From Streptomyces plumbidurans (GTDB taxonomy: Bacteria > Actinomycetota > Actinomycetes > Streptomycetales > Streptomycetaceae), in assembly GCF_019857225.1 (NCBI RefSeq), contig NZ_JAFJSY010000058.1, positions 1-64,000 of the forward strand: a stretch of 64,000 nt of DNA. Direction: 5' to 3'. The translations under genes and the position numbers were made by a program. The notes beneath the pieces are model-generated. The model saw nothing but the letters and a program-made list of their open reading frames with translations, did not search any database and was not told the DNA's origin. Below are positions 8,807 through 17,457 of the stretch, one piece after another. Every line of letters begins with the position of its first letter. Within the stretch, counting starts at the first letter, position 1.

Positions 8807-9672
8807 TGAAGGTGGTTCTGGGCCGCGACGACCTGGCCGAGGCGGCCGGAGCGGCGGTCGAGGCGACCGGAACGCCGTTCGAACGGCTGGAGATCCGGCC
8901 GGTCCACAAGGCATCCCGTCCCTTCGTGAACGGCACCGGCGCCGACGTGTGCGAGCTCGCCATCGTCACCCTGCTCCAGGCGATCGCCCAGGACCGGCCC
9001 GTGCTGCTGCTGCCGATCACCGCTCTCGGCCGGGACCAGCACCAGACGCTCGTCACCATGGGCCGGCTGACGGTCCACGACATCGAGGGGCGCAGCGTCG
9101 GGGTCCGCGCCTGGAGCCAGACCACGGGCGTGTGGGTGCGCGGTTTCCTCACCGAGCAGTACGGCGTCGACCTGCGGAAGATCGACTGGCGGACCTACGA
9201 GGGCGCCCACGTCGACGGATACGAGGACCCGTCCTGGGTCACCCGCGCGCCCGACGGCGCCAAGCTGCCGGCCGAATTCCTCGACGGACGCCTCGACTTC
9301 GGGATCATGGGTAACGAACTGCCCGACGACGACCGTATCCACACCGCCATCGCCGACGCGCGCACGGTGGCCGCCGACTGGTCTGCACGCACGGGCTTCA
9401 CCCCGGTCAACCATGTCGTCGGCATCAGCGAGAGCGCCGCCCGCGAGCACTCCGCCGCGATCCTTGCCGCCTACGACGCGATGCGGAAAGCGGGCGCTGC
9501 CGCCCCCACCGCCGCGATCGACCCGACCGGATTTGCTGGGCTGCGCGGCCCGGTGACCCGCGCCGCGGCCTATGCGCTGGAGCAGGAGGTCATACCGCGT
9601 CCCGTCGATTTCGACGAGCTGGTCCAGCGGACCTGCGCGGCCCTCGGCGTCCCCCCGTCCCGCCTCGGCTGA
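8806..9672 (+). CDS. Pht5-family protein 2 (divergent)
   Basis: This 288-residue protein is a second, more divergent Pht5-like paralogue. It keeps ADVCELAIVTLLQA in place of the FDVCEM block, the diagnostic RSVGVRAWSQTTGVWVRGFL and QYGVDLRKIDWRTYEG. The first block (LGDY) is replaced by LGRDD, and it lacks the FHH segment seen in the third paralogue. GAGGAGG lies five bases before ATG 8806; an ATG at 8803 overlaps the previous stop and is also possible. Loss of some family residues suggests a non-catalytic partner subunit or a changed substrate. This is inference from motif comparison only. Confidence 0.65.
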   Translation: MKVVLGRDDLAEAAGAAVEATGTPFERLEIRPVHKASRPFVNGTGADVCELAIVTLLQAIAQDRPVLLLPITALGRDQHQTLVTMGRLTVHDIEGRSVGVRAWSQTTGVWVRGFLTEQYGVDLRKIDWRTYEGAHVDGYEDPSWVTRAPDGAKLPAEFLDGRLDFGIMGNELPDDDRIHTAIADARTVAADWSARTGFTPVNHVVGISESAAREHSAAILAAYDAMRKAGAAAPTAAIDPTGFAGLRGPVTRAAAYALEQEVIPRPVDFDELVQRTCAALGVPPSRLG

Positions 9673-9750
9673 ATACGCACCCAGCCGCCTCCCGCTTTCC
9701 CCGGAACCCAAGTGCGTTCCCCGCTGCGGAACGCCACAGAAAGGCAGGAC

Positions 9751-10734
9751 ATGGAGAAGCTCTCGACCGTCCTCGGTGACTACCCCCACGTGCGAACTCT
9801 GCTGGACAACACCACCACCGTGGCCGGTCACCTCATTGAGGAAGTACAGGTCAGGCCGGTCATCGGCGCCTACCGCCGGATGATCCGCGACCTGGAGTTC
9901 GACGTGTGCGAACTGGCGCCGGTGTCCTACCTGATGGCCCGTCAGGCCGGCGTCCCCCTCACCGCGATCCCGGTCTTCCTCAACCGCCGCTTCCACCACG
10001 GCGACATCCAGTGCGGCACTCACTCCGGCCTCCGGGCGCCGCGCGACCTCGAGGGCCGCCGGGTGGGCGTACGCGCCTACTCGGTGAGCACCGGGGTGTG
10101 GGCGCGCGGTGTCCTCACTACGGAGTACAACGTCGACATAGACCGGATCACCTGGGTGGTGGACGACGACGACCACGTCGCGGGCCGCGTGCCGGCCAAC
10201 GTGGAACGCGTCACCGACGGCCGCTCACTCGGCGAGCTGCTCCGCGTCGGCGAGATCGACGCCGCGTTCACCGGCAACGCCGGCACCGGACGGGCAGGCG
10301 CCCCACGCAGCGGCTGGACCGCCACAGCCGAGCCGCAGGCGAACGACGGCGACGCCCCCTACCCGCTGTTCCCCGAGGCCGATGTCCTGGCCGGCGACCA
10401 CTACCTGCGCACCGGTGTCTACCCGTTGCACTCCCTGATCGCCCTGCGCAGCGACCTGGTCGCCGCCAACCCCTCGCTGCCCACCGCGCTGTACGCGGCA
10501 TTCGCCGAGGCCAAGCGGCAGCAGGTGGCCGCCGACCCGGACTGGACGGCGCTGCCGCGCTTCGCCCGGCAGGCATCGCTGATCGGCGGCGACCCCGTGC
10601 CCTACGGCGTCACCGCCAACGAGCCGAGCCTCACCGCCCTCGTGCGCTACTCACGCGAGCAGGGCCTCTTGGACGCCGGTTTCCCCGACGACACGCGCGC
10701 GCTGTTCGCCGACGGCGACTACCCCGACGCCTGA
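9751..10734 (+). CDS. Pht5-family protein 3 (closest to 4,5-dihydroxyphthalate decarboxylases)
   Basis: This 327-residue protein has all blocks I associate with the family: TVLGDYPHVRTL, EFDVCELAPVSYLMAR, IPVFLNRRFHHGDI, RRVGVRAYSVSTGVWARGVL, LLRVGEIDAAFTG, a PLFPEADVLAGDHYLRTGVYP segment and an acidic-to-aromatic C-terminus. Pht5 enzymes remove a carboxylate from 4,5-dihydroxyphthalate to give protocatechuate. With no ring hydroxylase or ring-cleavage enzyme nearby, the substrate here may be a different aromatic or pyrone carboxylate. AAAGGCAGG lies before ATG 9751. Its length matches the family; the two other paralogues are shorter. Confidence 0.75.
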   Translation: MEKLSTVLGDYPHVRTLLDNTTTVAGHLIEEVQVRPVIGAYRRMIRDLEFDVCELAPVSYLMARQAGVPLTAIPVFLNRRFHHGDIQCGTHSGLRAPRDLEGRRVGVRAYSVSTGVWARGVLTTEYNVDIDRITWVVDDDDHVAGRVPANVERVTDGRSLGELLRVGEIDAAFTGNAGTGRAGAPRSGWTATAEPQANDGDAPYPLFPEADVLAGDHYLRTGVYPLHSLIALRSDLVAANPSLPTALYAAFAEAKRQQVAADPDWTALPRFARQASLIGGDPVPYGVTANEPSLTALVRYSREQGLLDAGFPDDTRALFADGDYPDA

Positions 10735-10748
10735 CAGGAGCCACACAC

Positions 10749-11609
10749 ATGGACATCATCGACACGCACTGCCACGTCATCGCGGAGGACGAGGATCGCT
10801 ACCCGCGGTCGCCCATCGGCGGGAAGGCATCCGCCTGGGCCACCTCCCGACCCGTGACCACCGAGGACATGCTCGCCCGCATGGACGAGGCAGGCATCCG
10901 GCAGTCCGTCCTGGTCCAGGCCACCACCGCCTACGGTTACGACAACTCCTACGTCCGTGACAGCCGCGCCGCCCACCCTGATCGCCTTATCGCGGTCGGC
11001 ACCTTCGACCCGCTGGCGCCCGAGGCCCCGGCACGTCTCGCCTCGGCCGTCCAGGCGCAAGGCCTGGCGGGGGTACGGCTGTTCACCAGCGGCAGCACCG
11101 TCCCCGTCCAGGGCGAATGGTTCGCCGCACCCGAGGCGTATCCGTTCTGGCAAGCCGCCGCCGAACTGGACGTGACCGTCTGCCTTCAGATGCGGCTCGG
11201 TCCGGCCACCCGGCAGCTCGTGGACCTGCTGCAGCGGTTTCCCACCGTCCGGGTGTTCCTGGACCACATTGGATACCCCGACATCGCGGCCGGCCCGGCC
11301 CGCGCCGGCAAAGAGGTCGCCGAGCTGGCCGACCACCCGGGCCTGCACCTGAAGCTCACCCACCGCAATCTCGAACCGCTGCACGCGGTGGGGGAGGAAG
11401 CGATCGAGTTCCTCACGCCCCTGATCGACTCCTTCGGCGCCGAGCGCATCGCCTGGGGGTCGAATCTTCCCGCGGCCGATCAGTCCATGACAGAGCTCGT
11501 CGACCTGGCACGCACCGTGCTGGCACCGCTGCCCGAGGCGGCACAGGAAGCGATCTTCGCCGGCACGGCCCGACGCCTGTACGCGTCCCTGGGCCGGCGC
11601 GGGAGCTGA
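10749..11609 (+). CDS. Amidohydrolase, 2-pyrone-4,6-dicarboxylate lactonase-like (LigI type)
   Basis: This 286-residue Amidohydro_2 protein carries IIDTHCHVIAED (HxH metal ligands at residues 6 and 8), VCLQMR in the third strand, FLDHIGYPD (His ligand) and IAWGSNLPAAD near the C-terminus (catalytic Asp position). LigI-type enzymes share this short layout and open the pyrone ring of 2-pyrone-4,6-dicarboxylate to 4-oxalomesaconate. A LigJ-like gene in the same operon supports this reading. Other small amidohydrolases, such as fucono- or rhamnonolactonases, have the same motifs, so the substrate is inferred from context. It starts 14 bp after the third Pht5-like gene. Confidence 0.7.
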   Translation: MDIIDTHCHVIAEDEDRYPRSPIGGKASAWATSRPVTTEDMLARMDEAGIRQSVLVQATTAYGYDNSYVRDSRAAHPDRLIAVGTFDPLAPEAPARLASAVQAQGLAGVRLFTSGSTVPVQGEWFAAPEAYPFWQAAAELDVTVCLQMRLGPATRQLVDLLQRFPTVRVFLDHIGYPDIAAGPARAGKEVAELADHPGLHLKLTHRNLEPLHAVGEEAIEFLTPLIDSFGAERIAWGSNLPAADQSMTELVDLARTVLAPLPEAAQEAIFAGTARRLYASLGRRGS

Positions 11610-11673
11610 ACTGCCATGAGATCAGTCAGGGTTCCCGCCTCGGTTCTCACCCCCACGGAAGGCAAAGACGGTC

Positions 11674-12369
11674 ATGGTGGACAGCGACAGCCCAGGCGCC
11701 GAGTCCGGGACGAAGGCGCCGGGCACCCGCCACAGCCAGGCCTACGGGGGCCTTCGTTCCCTGCTGCTGTCGGGAAGCATGGAGCCCGGCACACGGCTGA
11801 CCGAGGCGGACCTGACCCGGATGTTCAACGTGTCGCGGAGCACCATGCGATCCGTTCTGGTGCGGCTGACGCAGGAGGGCTACGTCACCAGCGAGGTCAA
11901 TCGCGGGGTGCGCACACGCAGCTTCTCCGTGGAGGAGGCGGCGGACATCCTGGAGGCTCGCGAGACGCTGGAGTCCGCTCTGGCCGGCAAAGCGGCGGAG
12001 CGGGCCACCGCCGAGGAGATCGCGGACATGCGCCGCACCCTCGACGAGATGCAGGAGGCGAAGTCCCGAGGCGATCAGGACGCCTACTCCAGGTGCAACC
12101 GCAGCTTCCACCAGCAGATCAAGTACGCCGCGCACCAGACGACTCTGGCCCGCGCCTACGACACGCTGCTCTACCCGTTGGTGATGCGCCAGTACCGCAA
12201 TCTCTCCGCCCAGCACCCGAGGTCCGGATCGTTGGAGGAGCATCAGGCGATCTTCCTCGCCATCGTCACGCGCAATGCCGACGCGGCGACCGCGGCGATG
12301 CGTCATCACGTCGGCTCCGCCCGCAGGGCGCTGCTGCTGGACAAGTCCCCGGCCCCGTCAATCACCTGA
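11674..12369 (+). CDS. GntR/FadR-type (FCD) transcriptional regulator 1
   Basis: This 231-residue regulator has an N-terminal winged helix (about 20-90) with TEADLTRMFNVSRSTMRSVL and LTQEGYVTSEVNRGVRTR. The C-terminal all-helical FCD effector domain has DILEARETLESALAG, CNRSFHQQIKYAAH and EEHQAIFLAIV, with His ligands near 148 and 197 expected to bind metal or acid effectors. A near copy lies at 20507. The likely targets are the TTGTnnnACAA palindrome pairs at 1257-1377, 19652-19771 and 21283-21404. Being inside the operon it would be autoregulated. The effector is probably a pathway acid. Confidence 0.9.
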   Translation: MVDSDSPGAESGTKAPGTRHSQAYGGLRSLLLSGSMEPGTRLTEADLTRMFNVSRSTMRSVLVRLTQEGYVTSEVNRGVRTRSFSVEEAADILEARETLESALAGKAAERATAEEIADMRRTLDEMQEAKSRGDQDAYSRCNRSFHQQIKYAAHQTTLARAYDTLLYPLVMRQYRNLSAQHPRSGSLEEHQAIFLAIVTRNADAATAAMRHHVGSARRALLLDKSPAPSIT

Positions 12370-12395
12370 CGGCCCGCCGGGGCGGGAAGGACCCC

Positions 12396-13985
12396 ATGCG
12401 CCGCACTGTGGCCACCCAGGCGGGGGCCGTCGAAGGCATACCGTGCCGTGACCGCTCCGTCACTGTCTTCCGCGGTATCCCCTTCGCCGCCCCGCCCGTC
12501 GGTGACCTGCGCTGGCGACCGCCCGAACAGCCCACGCACTGGGAAGGGGTCCGGCGGGCGGACCGGTTCGGCCCCATGTGTCCGCAGGCACCGACCGACG
12601 CGGCCGCAACCGGAGTCGACGTGCCGATGAGCGAGGACTGCCTGTACCTGAACGTCTGGACCAAAGCTGCAGCCTCCACGGATCGGCGCCCGGTCCTCGT
12701 ATGGATCTACGGCGGCGGCTTTCGCGAGGGCACAGGGGCACATCCCCGCTACGACGGCGAGCATCTGGCCCGCCAGGACGTCGTCGTGGTCACCTTCAAC
12801 TACCGGCTCGGCGCCTTCGGCTTCCTCGCCACACCCGAGCTTAGCGACGAATCCGGCACCGGCTCCTCCGGCAACTACGGACTGCTCGACTGCATTGCCG
12901 CCCTGCGCTGGGTGCACGACAACATCACGCACTTCGGCGGCGACCCGGACCGCGTCACCATCGCCGGCCAGTCCGCAGGCGCCGGCATGGTCAACTTCCT
13001 GGCCATGTCCCCGCTCGCCAAGGGCCTGTTCCACCGCGCCATCGCGCAAAGCCACGCACGATACGCACGCGACCCCGAACTCCGCTACCTGGGTACCTCC
13101 TACCGCCTTCCCGCCGACGCGGAGAGGGCGGGGGACCGCTACGCACGGGTGCACGGTGCCCGGACGATCCAGGAGCTGCGGGCACTTCACTGGCGCAAAC
13201 TCGTCGACGGTCACCATCCGCTCGACACGGTGATCGACACCGGTGGCACGGCGGGGCCACCCCTGTTCCGCCCTGTCGTCGACGGGTGGGCGATCCGCGC
13301 CGGCTACGACGAGACATATGCCAAGGGATCCCAGAACGACATCGATTACCTCACCGGGAACAACCTCGACGAGAGCGGCGCCGTGCCCGAGGCGATGGTC
13401 ACCGCCCTGCGCGCCGAACGCCAGACCCCCCGGCCCGGCGCGCCTCCCATCCATCTGACGCTGGAACAGCATCGCGCGGCAGCACAACAAAAGTTCGGCC
13501 CACTCGCCGAGGAATTTCTGCGGCTGTACCCGGCCGGCACCGACGACGAGGCGGCCCGAGCCAGCAGCCGAGCCGCACGTGACAACTCCCGCATCTCTAC
13601 CTACCTGTGGGGCATGGACTGGAGCCGCCACACCACCCGCACCCTGCACACGTACTTCTGGACCCACCGTGCTCCAGTCACGGGCTCAACTCTGCGGCGT
13701 GCCTCCCACGGCTCCGAGATCGACTACGTCTTCCGCAACCCCGCCGGGGGCACCGCATCGTGGACCGAGGAGGACCACGAGATCGCGCGAATCCTCTCCT
13801 CCTACTGGACCAACTTCGCCGCCACCGGCGACCCGAACGGCACCGGCCTGCCCCACTGGCCGGGCTTCTCGCCGGGTGCCGGCTCCGTCATGGAGATCGG
13901 CGCGCACTTCCGGCCCATACCTGTCTCGGATTCGACACACCTCGACTTCTGGATCCGGTTCTTCTCCACTCAACAAGCCTGGTGA
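12396..13985 (+). CDS. Type-B carboxylesterase
   Basis: This 529-residue alpha/beta hydrolase of the carboxylesterase/para-nitrobenzyl esterase family has FRGIPFAAPPVGDLRW near the N-terminus, SEDCLYLNVW (disulfide-type motif), the oxyanion segment YGGGFREG, and the nucleophile elbow IAGQSAGAG with Ser193. The acid is likely in NNLDESG and the catalytic His in RASHGSEIDYVF. No clear signal peptide is seen, so it acts in the cytoplasm after import. It could release the acid substrate from an ester, which would explain why an ester hydrolase is transcribed with the importer. GGGAAGG precedes ATG 12396. Confidence 0.85.
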   Translation: MRRTVATQAGAVEGIPCRDRSVTVFRGIPFAAPPVGDLRWRPPEQPTHWEGVRRADRFGPMCPQAPTDAAATGVDVPMSEDCLYLNVWTKAAASTDRRPVLVWIYGGGFREGTGAHPRYDGEHLARQDVVVVTFNYRLGAFGFLATPELSDESGTGSSGNYGLLDCIAALRWVHDNITHFGGDPDRVTIAGQSAGAGMVNFLAMSPLAKGLFHRAIAQSHARYARDPELRYLGTSYRLPADAERAGDRYARVHGARTIQELRALHWRKLVDGHHPLDTVIDTGGTAGPPLFRPVVDGWAIRAGYDETYAKGSQNDIDYLTGNNLDESGAVPEAMVTALRAERQTPRPGAPPIHLTLEQHRAAAQQKFGPLAEEFLRLYPAGTDDEAARASSRAARDNSRISTYLWGMDWSRHTTRTLHTYFWTHRAPVTGSTLRRASHGSEIDYVFRNPAGGTASWTEEDHEIARILSSYWTNFAATGDPNGTGLPHWPGFSPGAGSVMEIGAHFRPIPVSDSTHLDFWIRFFSTQQAW

Positions 13986-14000
13986 ACAAAGGAGTTCCCC

Positions 14001-15038
14001 ATGAGAAACCACACAGGCATACGCTCCCTCGCACTGGCCTCGACCGCGGTCCTCGGCGCAGCACTGCTGACCGCCTGCGGTGACAACGGCTCTGCCTCGG
14101 TCGGCGCGGACGGCAAGACCACTGTCAACGTGGGCGTGAGCGGCAACGTCTTCGATCTGTCCATCCGCCTGGCGGAAGAGAACGGGTACTTCGACAAGCA
14201 GAACATCAAGATCAAGTACGTGACGCTCACCGCGGCGACGGGCACCTCGGCCCTGCAGTCGGACTCAGTGCAGTTCCTCAACTCCAGCCCGACCGGCTTC
14301 CTGACCGCTCTCTCCAAGGGTCTCCCGGACATCTCGGTCGCCACGAACGGCGGCGGCAACCCACTCGGCATCGTCGTCAGCGACGACTTCGCCAAGAAGC
14401 ACCACCTGACCGCCGACACCCCGGCCGACCAGGTGGCCAAGGCCCTGGCCGACTCGACAGCCGGCGCCAGCTCCGCCAACACCAAGGCGGAGGCCGGCAT
14501 CTTCCTCAAGGCGCACGATGTCAACCCGGACAAGCTGAAGTGGGTCTCGCTGCCGAACCCCGCCGCCGACAAGGCCGCCCTCGTCAAGGGCGAGGTCGAC
14601 TGGTTCATCACCTCCGAGCCCATTCCGCTGCAGGTCCAGCAGGCGGGTGACGGTGTCGTGGTCGCTGACCCGACCACGGTGCCGCAGTGGAGCTACGACC
14701 AGGCCGGCTACGGCCAGGTCGTCGTGGCCAAGAAGAGCTACGCGAAGTCCAACGCCACCACCGTGAAGGGATTCGCCACCGCCGTCCAGCAGGCCACCGC
14801 CTACCTCAGCACCCACTCCGCCACCGACGCGAAGATACTCGCCGCAGCGCGTAAGACCCTGCCGAGCGTGCCCGACAGCGTGCTGAGCTCCTCCGTCACC
14901 CAGGTCGCCTGGCCCAAGAGCGCCAAGCAGGACGCGGACGGATGGAAGAAGACCCTCGCCTTCGTCAAGGACGGAATCGGCGCGGTCCCCGACGCGAGCG
15001 TGTCCGCCGACGACTGGACCAACACCTACCTGCCGTGA
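14001..15038 (+). CDS. ABC transporter substrate-binding lipoprotein 1 (NMT1/TauA type)
   Basis: This 345-residue protein starts with a lipoprotein signal ending in LLTAC (Cys26 lipidated). The mature part fits the NMT1/SsuA-like periplasmic-binding fold: VGVSGNVFDLSIRLAEENGYF opens lobe one, FLNSSPTGFLTALSKG and a NTKAEAGIFLKAH block follow, then GEVDWFITSEP and AGYGQVVVAKKSYA. It would capture the substrate outside the cell for the permease encoded 32 bp downstream and the ATPase at 1547. A paralogue of roughly half identity lies at 21996. GGAG precedes the ATG. Confidence 0.9.
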   Translation: MRNHTGIRSLALASTAVLGAALLTACGDNGSASVGADGKTTVNVGVSGNVFDLSIRLAEENGYFDKQNIKIKYVTLTAATGTSALQSDSVQFLNSSPTGFLTALSKGLPDISVATNGGGNPLGIVVSDDFAKKHHLTADTPADQVAKALADSTAGASSANTKAEAGIFLKAHDVNPDKLKWVSLPNPAADKAALVKGEVDWFITSEPIPLQVQQAGDGVVVADPTTVPQWSYDQAGYGQVVVAKKSYAKSNATTVKGFATAVQQATAYLSTHSATDAKILAAARKTLPSVPDSVLSSSVTQVAWPKSAKQDADGWKKTLAFVKDGIGAVPDASVSADDWTNTYLP

Positions 15039-15070
15039 CACGGCCGACCCCACCCGGAAGAGAGCAGACC

Positions 15071-15937
15071 ATGGCAACCGTCACCGACAAGGCCGTGACC
15101 AAGCCCGCCCCCGGCATCGCGCCCCGGTCCACCGGAAAAGCGCGTGCCCGCCTGCAGAGCACCACCGCCATCATCGCCCTGCGCATCCTGGTGATCCTGG
15201 TCGCCATCGTCCTCTGGCAGGTCATGAGCGGCCCCGTCGTCCCCGAGTACGCGGTCAGCAAGCCCACCGACGTGTACGACGCACTCACCAAGATGCTCGG
15301 CTCGGCCTCCGGATGGACCGACATCAAGGTCACCGCCATCGAAGTGCTGGCCGGGTTCGGACTCGGCGTGCTCGCCGGGACGGTGATGGGTCTGGTACTG
15401 GGCTCCTTCCCGCTCCTGGGCCGGGTCCTCGAACCGCTCGTCGCAGCCCTCAACGGCATCCCGAAGATCGCACTCGCGCCACTGTTCCTGCTGTTCTTCG
15501 GCATCGGCTCCTGGTCGAAGATCACCATCGCCATGACCGGAGTCGCCTTCGTCGTCTTCTACAACGTCTACCTCGGCCTGCGACTGAGGGAACGCGAACT
15601 CGTCGAGGTCGTCCAGGTGATGGGCGGGCGCAGGCACCACGTCCTGGGCTATGTCACGATCCCGACGCTCGCCGCCCCCTTCTTCGCCGCACTCAAGACG
15701 GGCGGACCGCTCGCCATCCTCGGCGTCATCGGCGGTGAATTCATCGCCTCCTCCGAAGGCGTGGGCCACGAACTGTTCACCGCGGCCCAAAACCTGGACG
15801 CGGCGGCCGAGTTCGCCGGCCTGATCGTCCTGGTCGTCATGACACTCGCCCTCAACGGCGTACTGACCGCCCTCGACGCGTACGCGCTCAAGCGCCTCGG
15901 GCTCGCGGCCCGCCGCCGGCCACGGCCCAAGGCCTGA
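15071..15937 (+). CDS. ABC transporter permease, taurine/nitrate type
   Basis: This 288-residue integral membrane protein has a charged cytoplasmic N-terminus, a first helix IIALRILVILVAIVLWQVM, and five further hydrophobic segments. The coupling-helix region (EAA loop) reads VVQVMGGRRHHVLGYVTIP, which matches BPD_transp_1 permeases of the SsuC/TauC group. NGIPKIALAPLFLLFFGIG is also typical. It forms a homodimeric channel with the ATPase encoded at 1547 and the lipoprotein just upstream. Its location late in the operon, about 13 kb after its ATPase, is unusual for this transporter class. Confidence 0.9.
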   Translation: MATVTDKAVTKPAPGIAPRSTGKARARLQSTTAIIALRILVILVAIVLWQVMSGPVVPEYAVSKPTDVYDALTKMLGSASGWTDIKVTAIEVLAGFGLGVLAGTVMGLVLGSFPLLGRVLEPLVAALNGIPKIALAPLFLLFFGIGSWSKITIAMTGVAFVVFYNVYLGLRLRERELVEVVQVMGGRRHHVLGYVTIPTLAAPFFAALKTGGPLAILGVIGGEFIASSEGVGHELFTAAQNLDAAAEFAGLIVLVVMTLALNGVLTALDAYALKRLGLAARRRPRPKA

Positions 15938-15975
15938 AACACCCACACCCTTGCTCACGACAAAGGCGTGCCTCA

Positions 15976-17208
15976 ATGAACGATTTTCCTCAACCTCCCT
16001 ACGCCTCGCGCGACGGACGGCCGTCCCGAAGAACCCTGCTGGCCGCGATGACCGCGTCGGCCGCAATGGCCGCGCCGCTGCTCGCCGGCACCCCGGCCGG
16101 CGCCGCCCCGAACCAGCCGACTGACCTGCTCTACATCGGCACCTGGGGGCAGGGCCAGGTCTACGCGGTGGGGTTCAACCCCGACGACGGGACCATGACG
16201 TCACTCGGGTCCGTGGCCCAGGTCAGCTCCAACTGGGTCACGACTCACCCCACGCGCCCGATCCTCTACGTCGCCGGCAGCGAGCAGGGCGGATACATCC
16301 GCACCTTCCGCATCGACGACACCTCGGGAGGGCTTCAGCAACTCGACGAGATCGAGACGGAACCCGTCCCGACCGGCAGCGGCGGGCTGTCGTACATCGG
16401 ACTGACCACGAATGCGGACACGCTGCTGGTGGCCGACTTCGCGGCCGGCTCCGCGGCGACCGTGCCGGTCCACCCGGACGGCAGCCTCGGTGCCGTGGCC
16501 TCCCTCGTGCAGGACACCGGCTCCGGGCCCAGTCCACGCCAGCTGGGCCCGCACCCCCACTACGTGGTCGTCGACCCGAGCCGCAGGTATGCGCTGGTCG
16601 CGGACTTCGGCGCGGACCGGGTGTTCGTCTACGACTACGACCCGGCTACGCACCGGATGTCCGTCGGCACGCCCGACGGCCCCGGCTCCTTCGCGACGGC
16701 ACCGGGATCGGGCCCACGGCGACTGGCCTTCCACCCGAATGGACGGACGGCCTACCTGCTGAACGAACTGACCGCGGACATCCAGGTCCTGCGATGGGAC
16801 GCGAGGCACGGAGAACTGACAAGCCGCCAGACCTTGTCGACCAATTCCGTTGACCACACCGGAGCCACGAGCGCCGCCGAACTGGCCATCAGCTGCGACG
16901 GCCGCCACGTCTACACCTCCAACCGTGGCGAGAACGCCCTGGTCGTCTTCGCCACCGACCCGGCAACGGACCTGCTCACCGAGATCCAGCGCATCCCGTG
17001 CGCCGGCGTCACGCCATGGAGCTTCGCCCTGCACCCCAGCGGGCGTTGGCTGTTTGTCGCGAACGAGGCGAGCGGCACCGTAAATCTCTTCCAAGTCGAC
17101 CGGAAATCGGGGCATCTCACCGACACGGGTACGTCCGTGGCCGTCCCCTACCCGGACTGCATCGCCTTCCGTACCCGGACCGGCACACGAGGTTCCGCAC
17201 ATTCGTGA
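15976..17208 (+). CDS. Secreted beta-propeller lactonase (PF10282-like)
   Basis: This 410-residue protein has a Tat-type leader (PSRRTLLAAMTASAAM, cleavage after about residue 44). The mature part is a seven-bladed propeller of the 6-phosphogluconolactonase/3-carboxy-cis,cis-muconate lactonizing enzyme family: YIGTWGQGQVYAVGFNPDDG, PHPHYVVVDPSRRYALVADFGADRVFVY, RRLAFHPNGRTAYLLNEL, and VTPWSFALHPSGRWLFVANEASGTVNLF. Members hydrolyse or form lactones. Secretion suggests it acts on an extracellular lactone before uptake. It is the last gene before the 17218 hairpin. Confidence 0.8.
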   Translation: MNDFPQPPYASRDGRPSRRTLLAAMTASAAMAAPLLAGTPAGAAPNQPTDLLYIGTWGQGQVYAVGFNPDDGTMTSLGSVAQVSSNWVTTHPTRPILYVAGSEQGGYIRTFRIDDTSGGLQQLDEIETEPVPTGSGGLSYIGLTTNADTLLVADFAAGSAATVPVHPDGSLGAVASLVQDTGSGPSPRQLGPHPHYVVVDPSRRYALVADFGADRVFVYDYDPATHRMSVGTPDGPGSFATAPGSGPRRLAFHPNGRTAYLLNELTADIQVLRWDARHGELTSRQTLSTNSVDHTGATSAAELAISCDGRHVYTSNRGENALVVFATDPATDLLTEIQRIPCAGVTPWSFALHPSGRWLFVANEASGTVNLFQVDRKSGHLTDTGTSVAVPYPDCIAFRTRTGTRGSAHS

Positions 17209-17217
17209 TCAGCAGCC

Positions 17218-17251
17218 GCCGGGTGCAGTAGGACACCCCACCGCACCCGGC
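17218..17251 (+). terminator. Terminator of the fifteen-gene operon
   Basis: GCCGGGTGC and GCACCCGGC form a perfect 9-bp stem with a 16-nt loop, ten bases after the stop codon of the last operon gene. Confidence 0.6.
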
Positions 17252-17406
17252 TTGGCGCTGTCCACCCGCTGGCCCCTGACGGCTTCACCACGGCCCGCCC
17301 AAGGCATGGCCGGACGGACCCCGGTGATCATGCAAGTCGCGTTTTCGAGAGATGCTGAGTGAGTCTTGGGAAGCCCGACCGGGGCCTCCCGAGTTGTCGC
17401 GTGAAA

Positions 17407-17444
17407 CGGCCTTGTGTTCCCACCCTCGAAGGAACACAAGGCCG
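17407..17444. terminator. Bidirectional terminator between convergent genes
   Basis: CGGCCTTGTGTTCC and GGAACACAAGGCCG make a perfect 14-bp stem with a 10-nt loop. It lies 13 bp after the stop of the minus-strand propeller gene and would also stop read-through from the operon. Confidence 0.75.
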
Positions 17445-17457
17445 TCGTCGTAGGCCG

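Noticed and set aside
6602..8914. Long minus-strand open frame opposite two operon genes
   Set aside because: No family match and its composition mirrors the + strand codons; antisense shadow.
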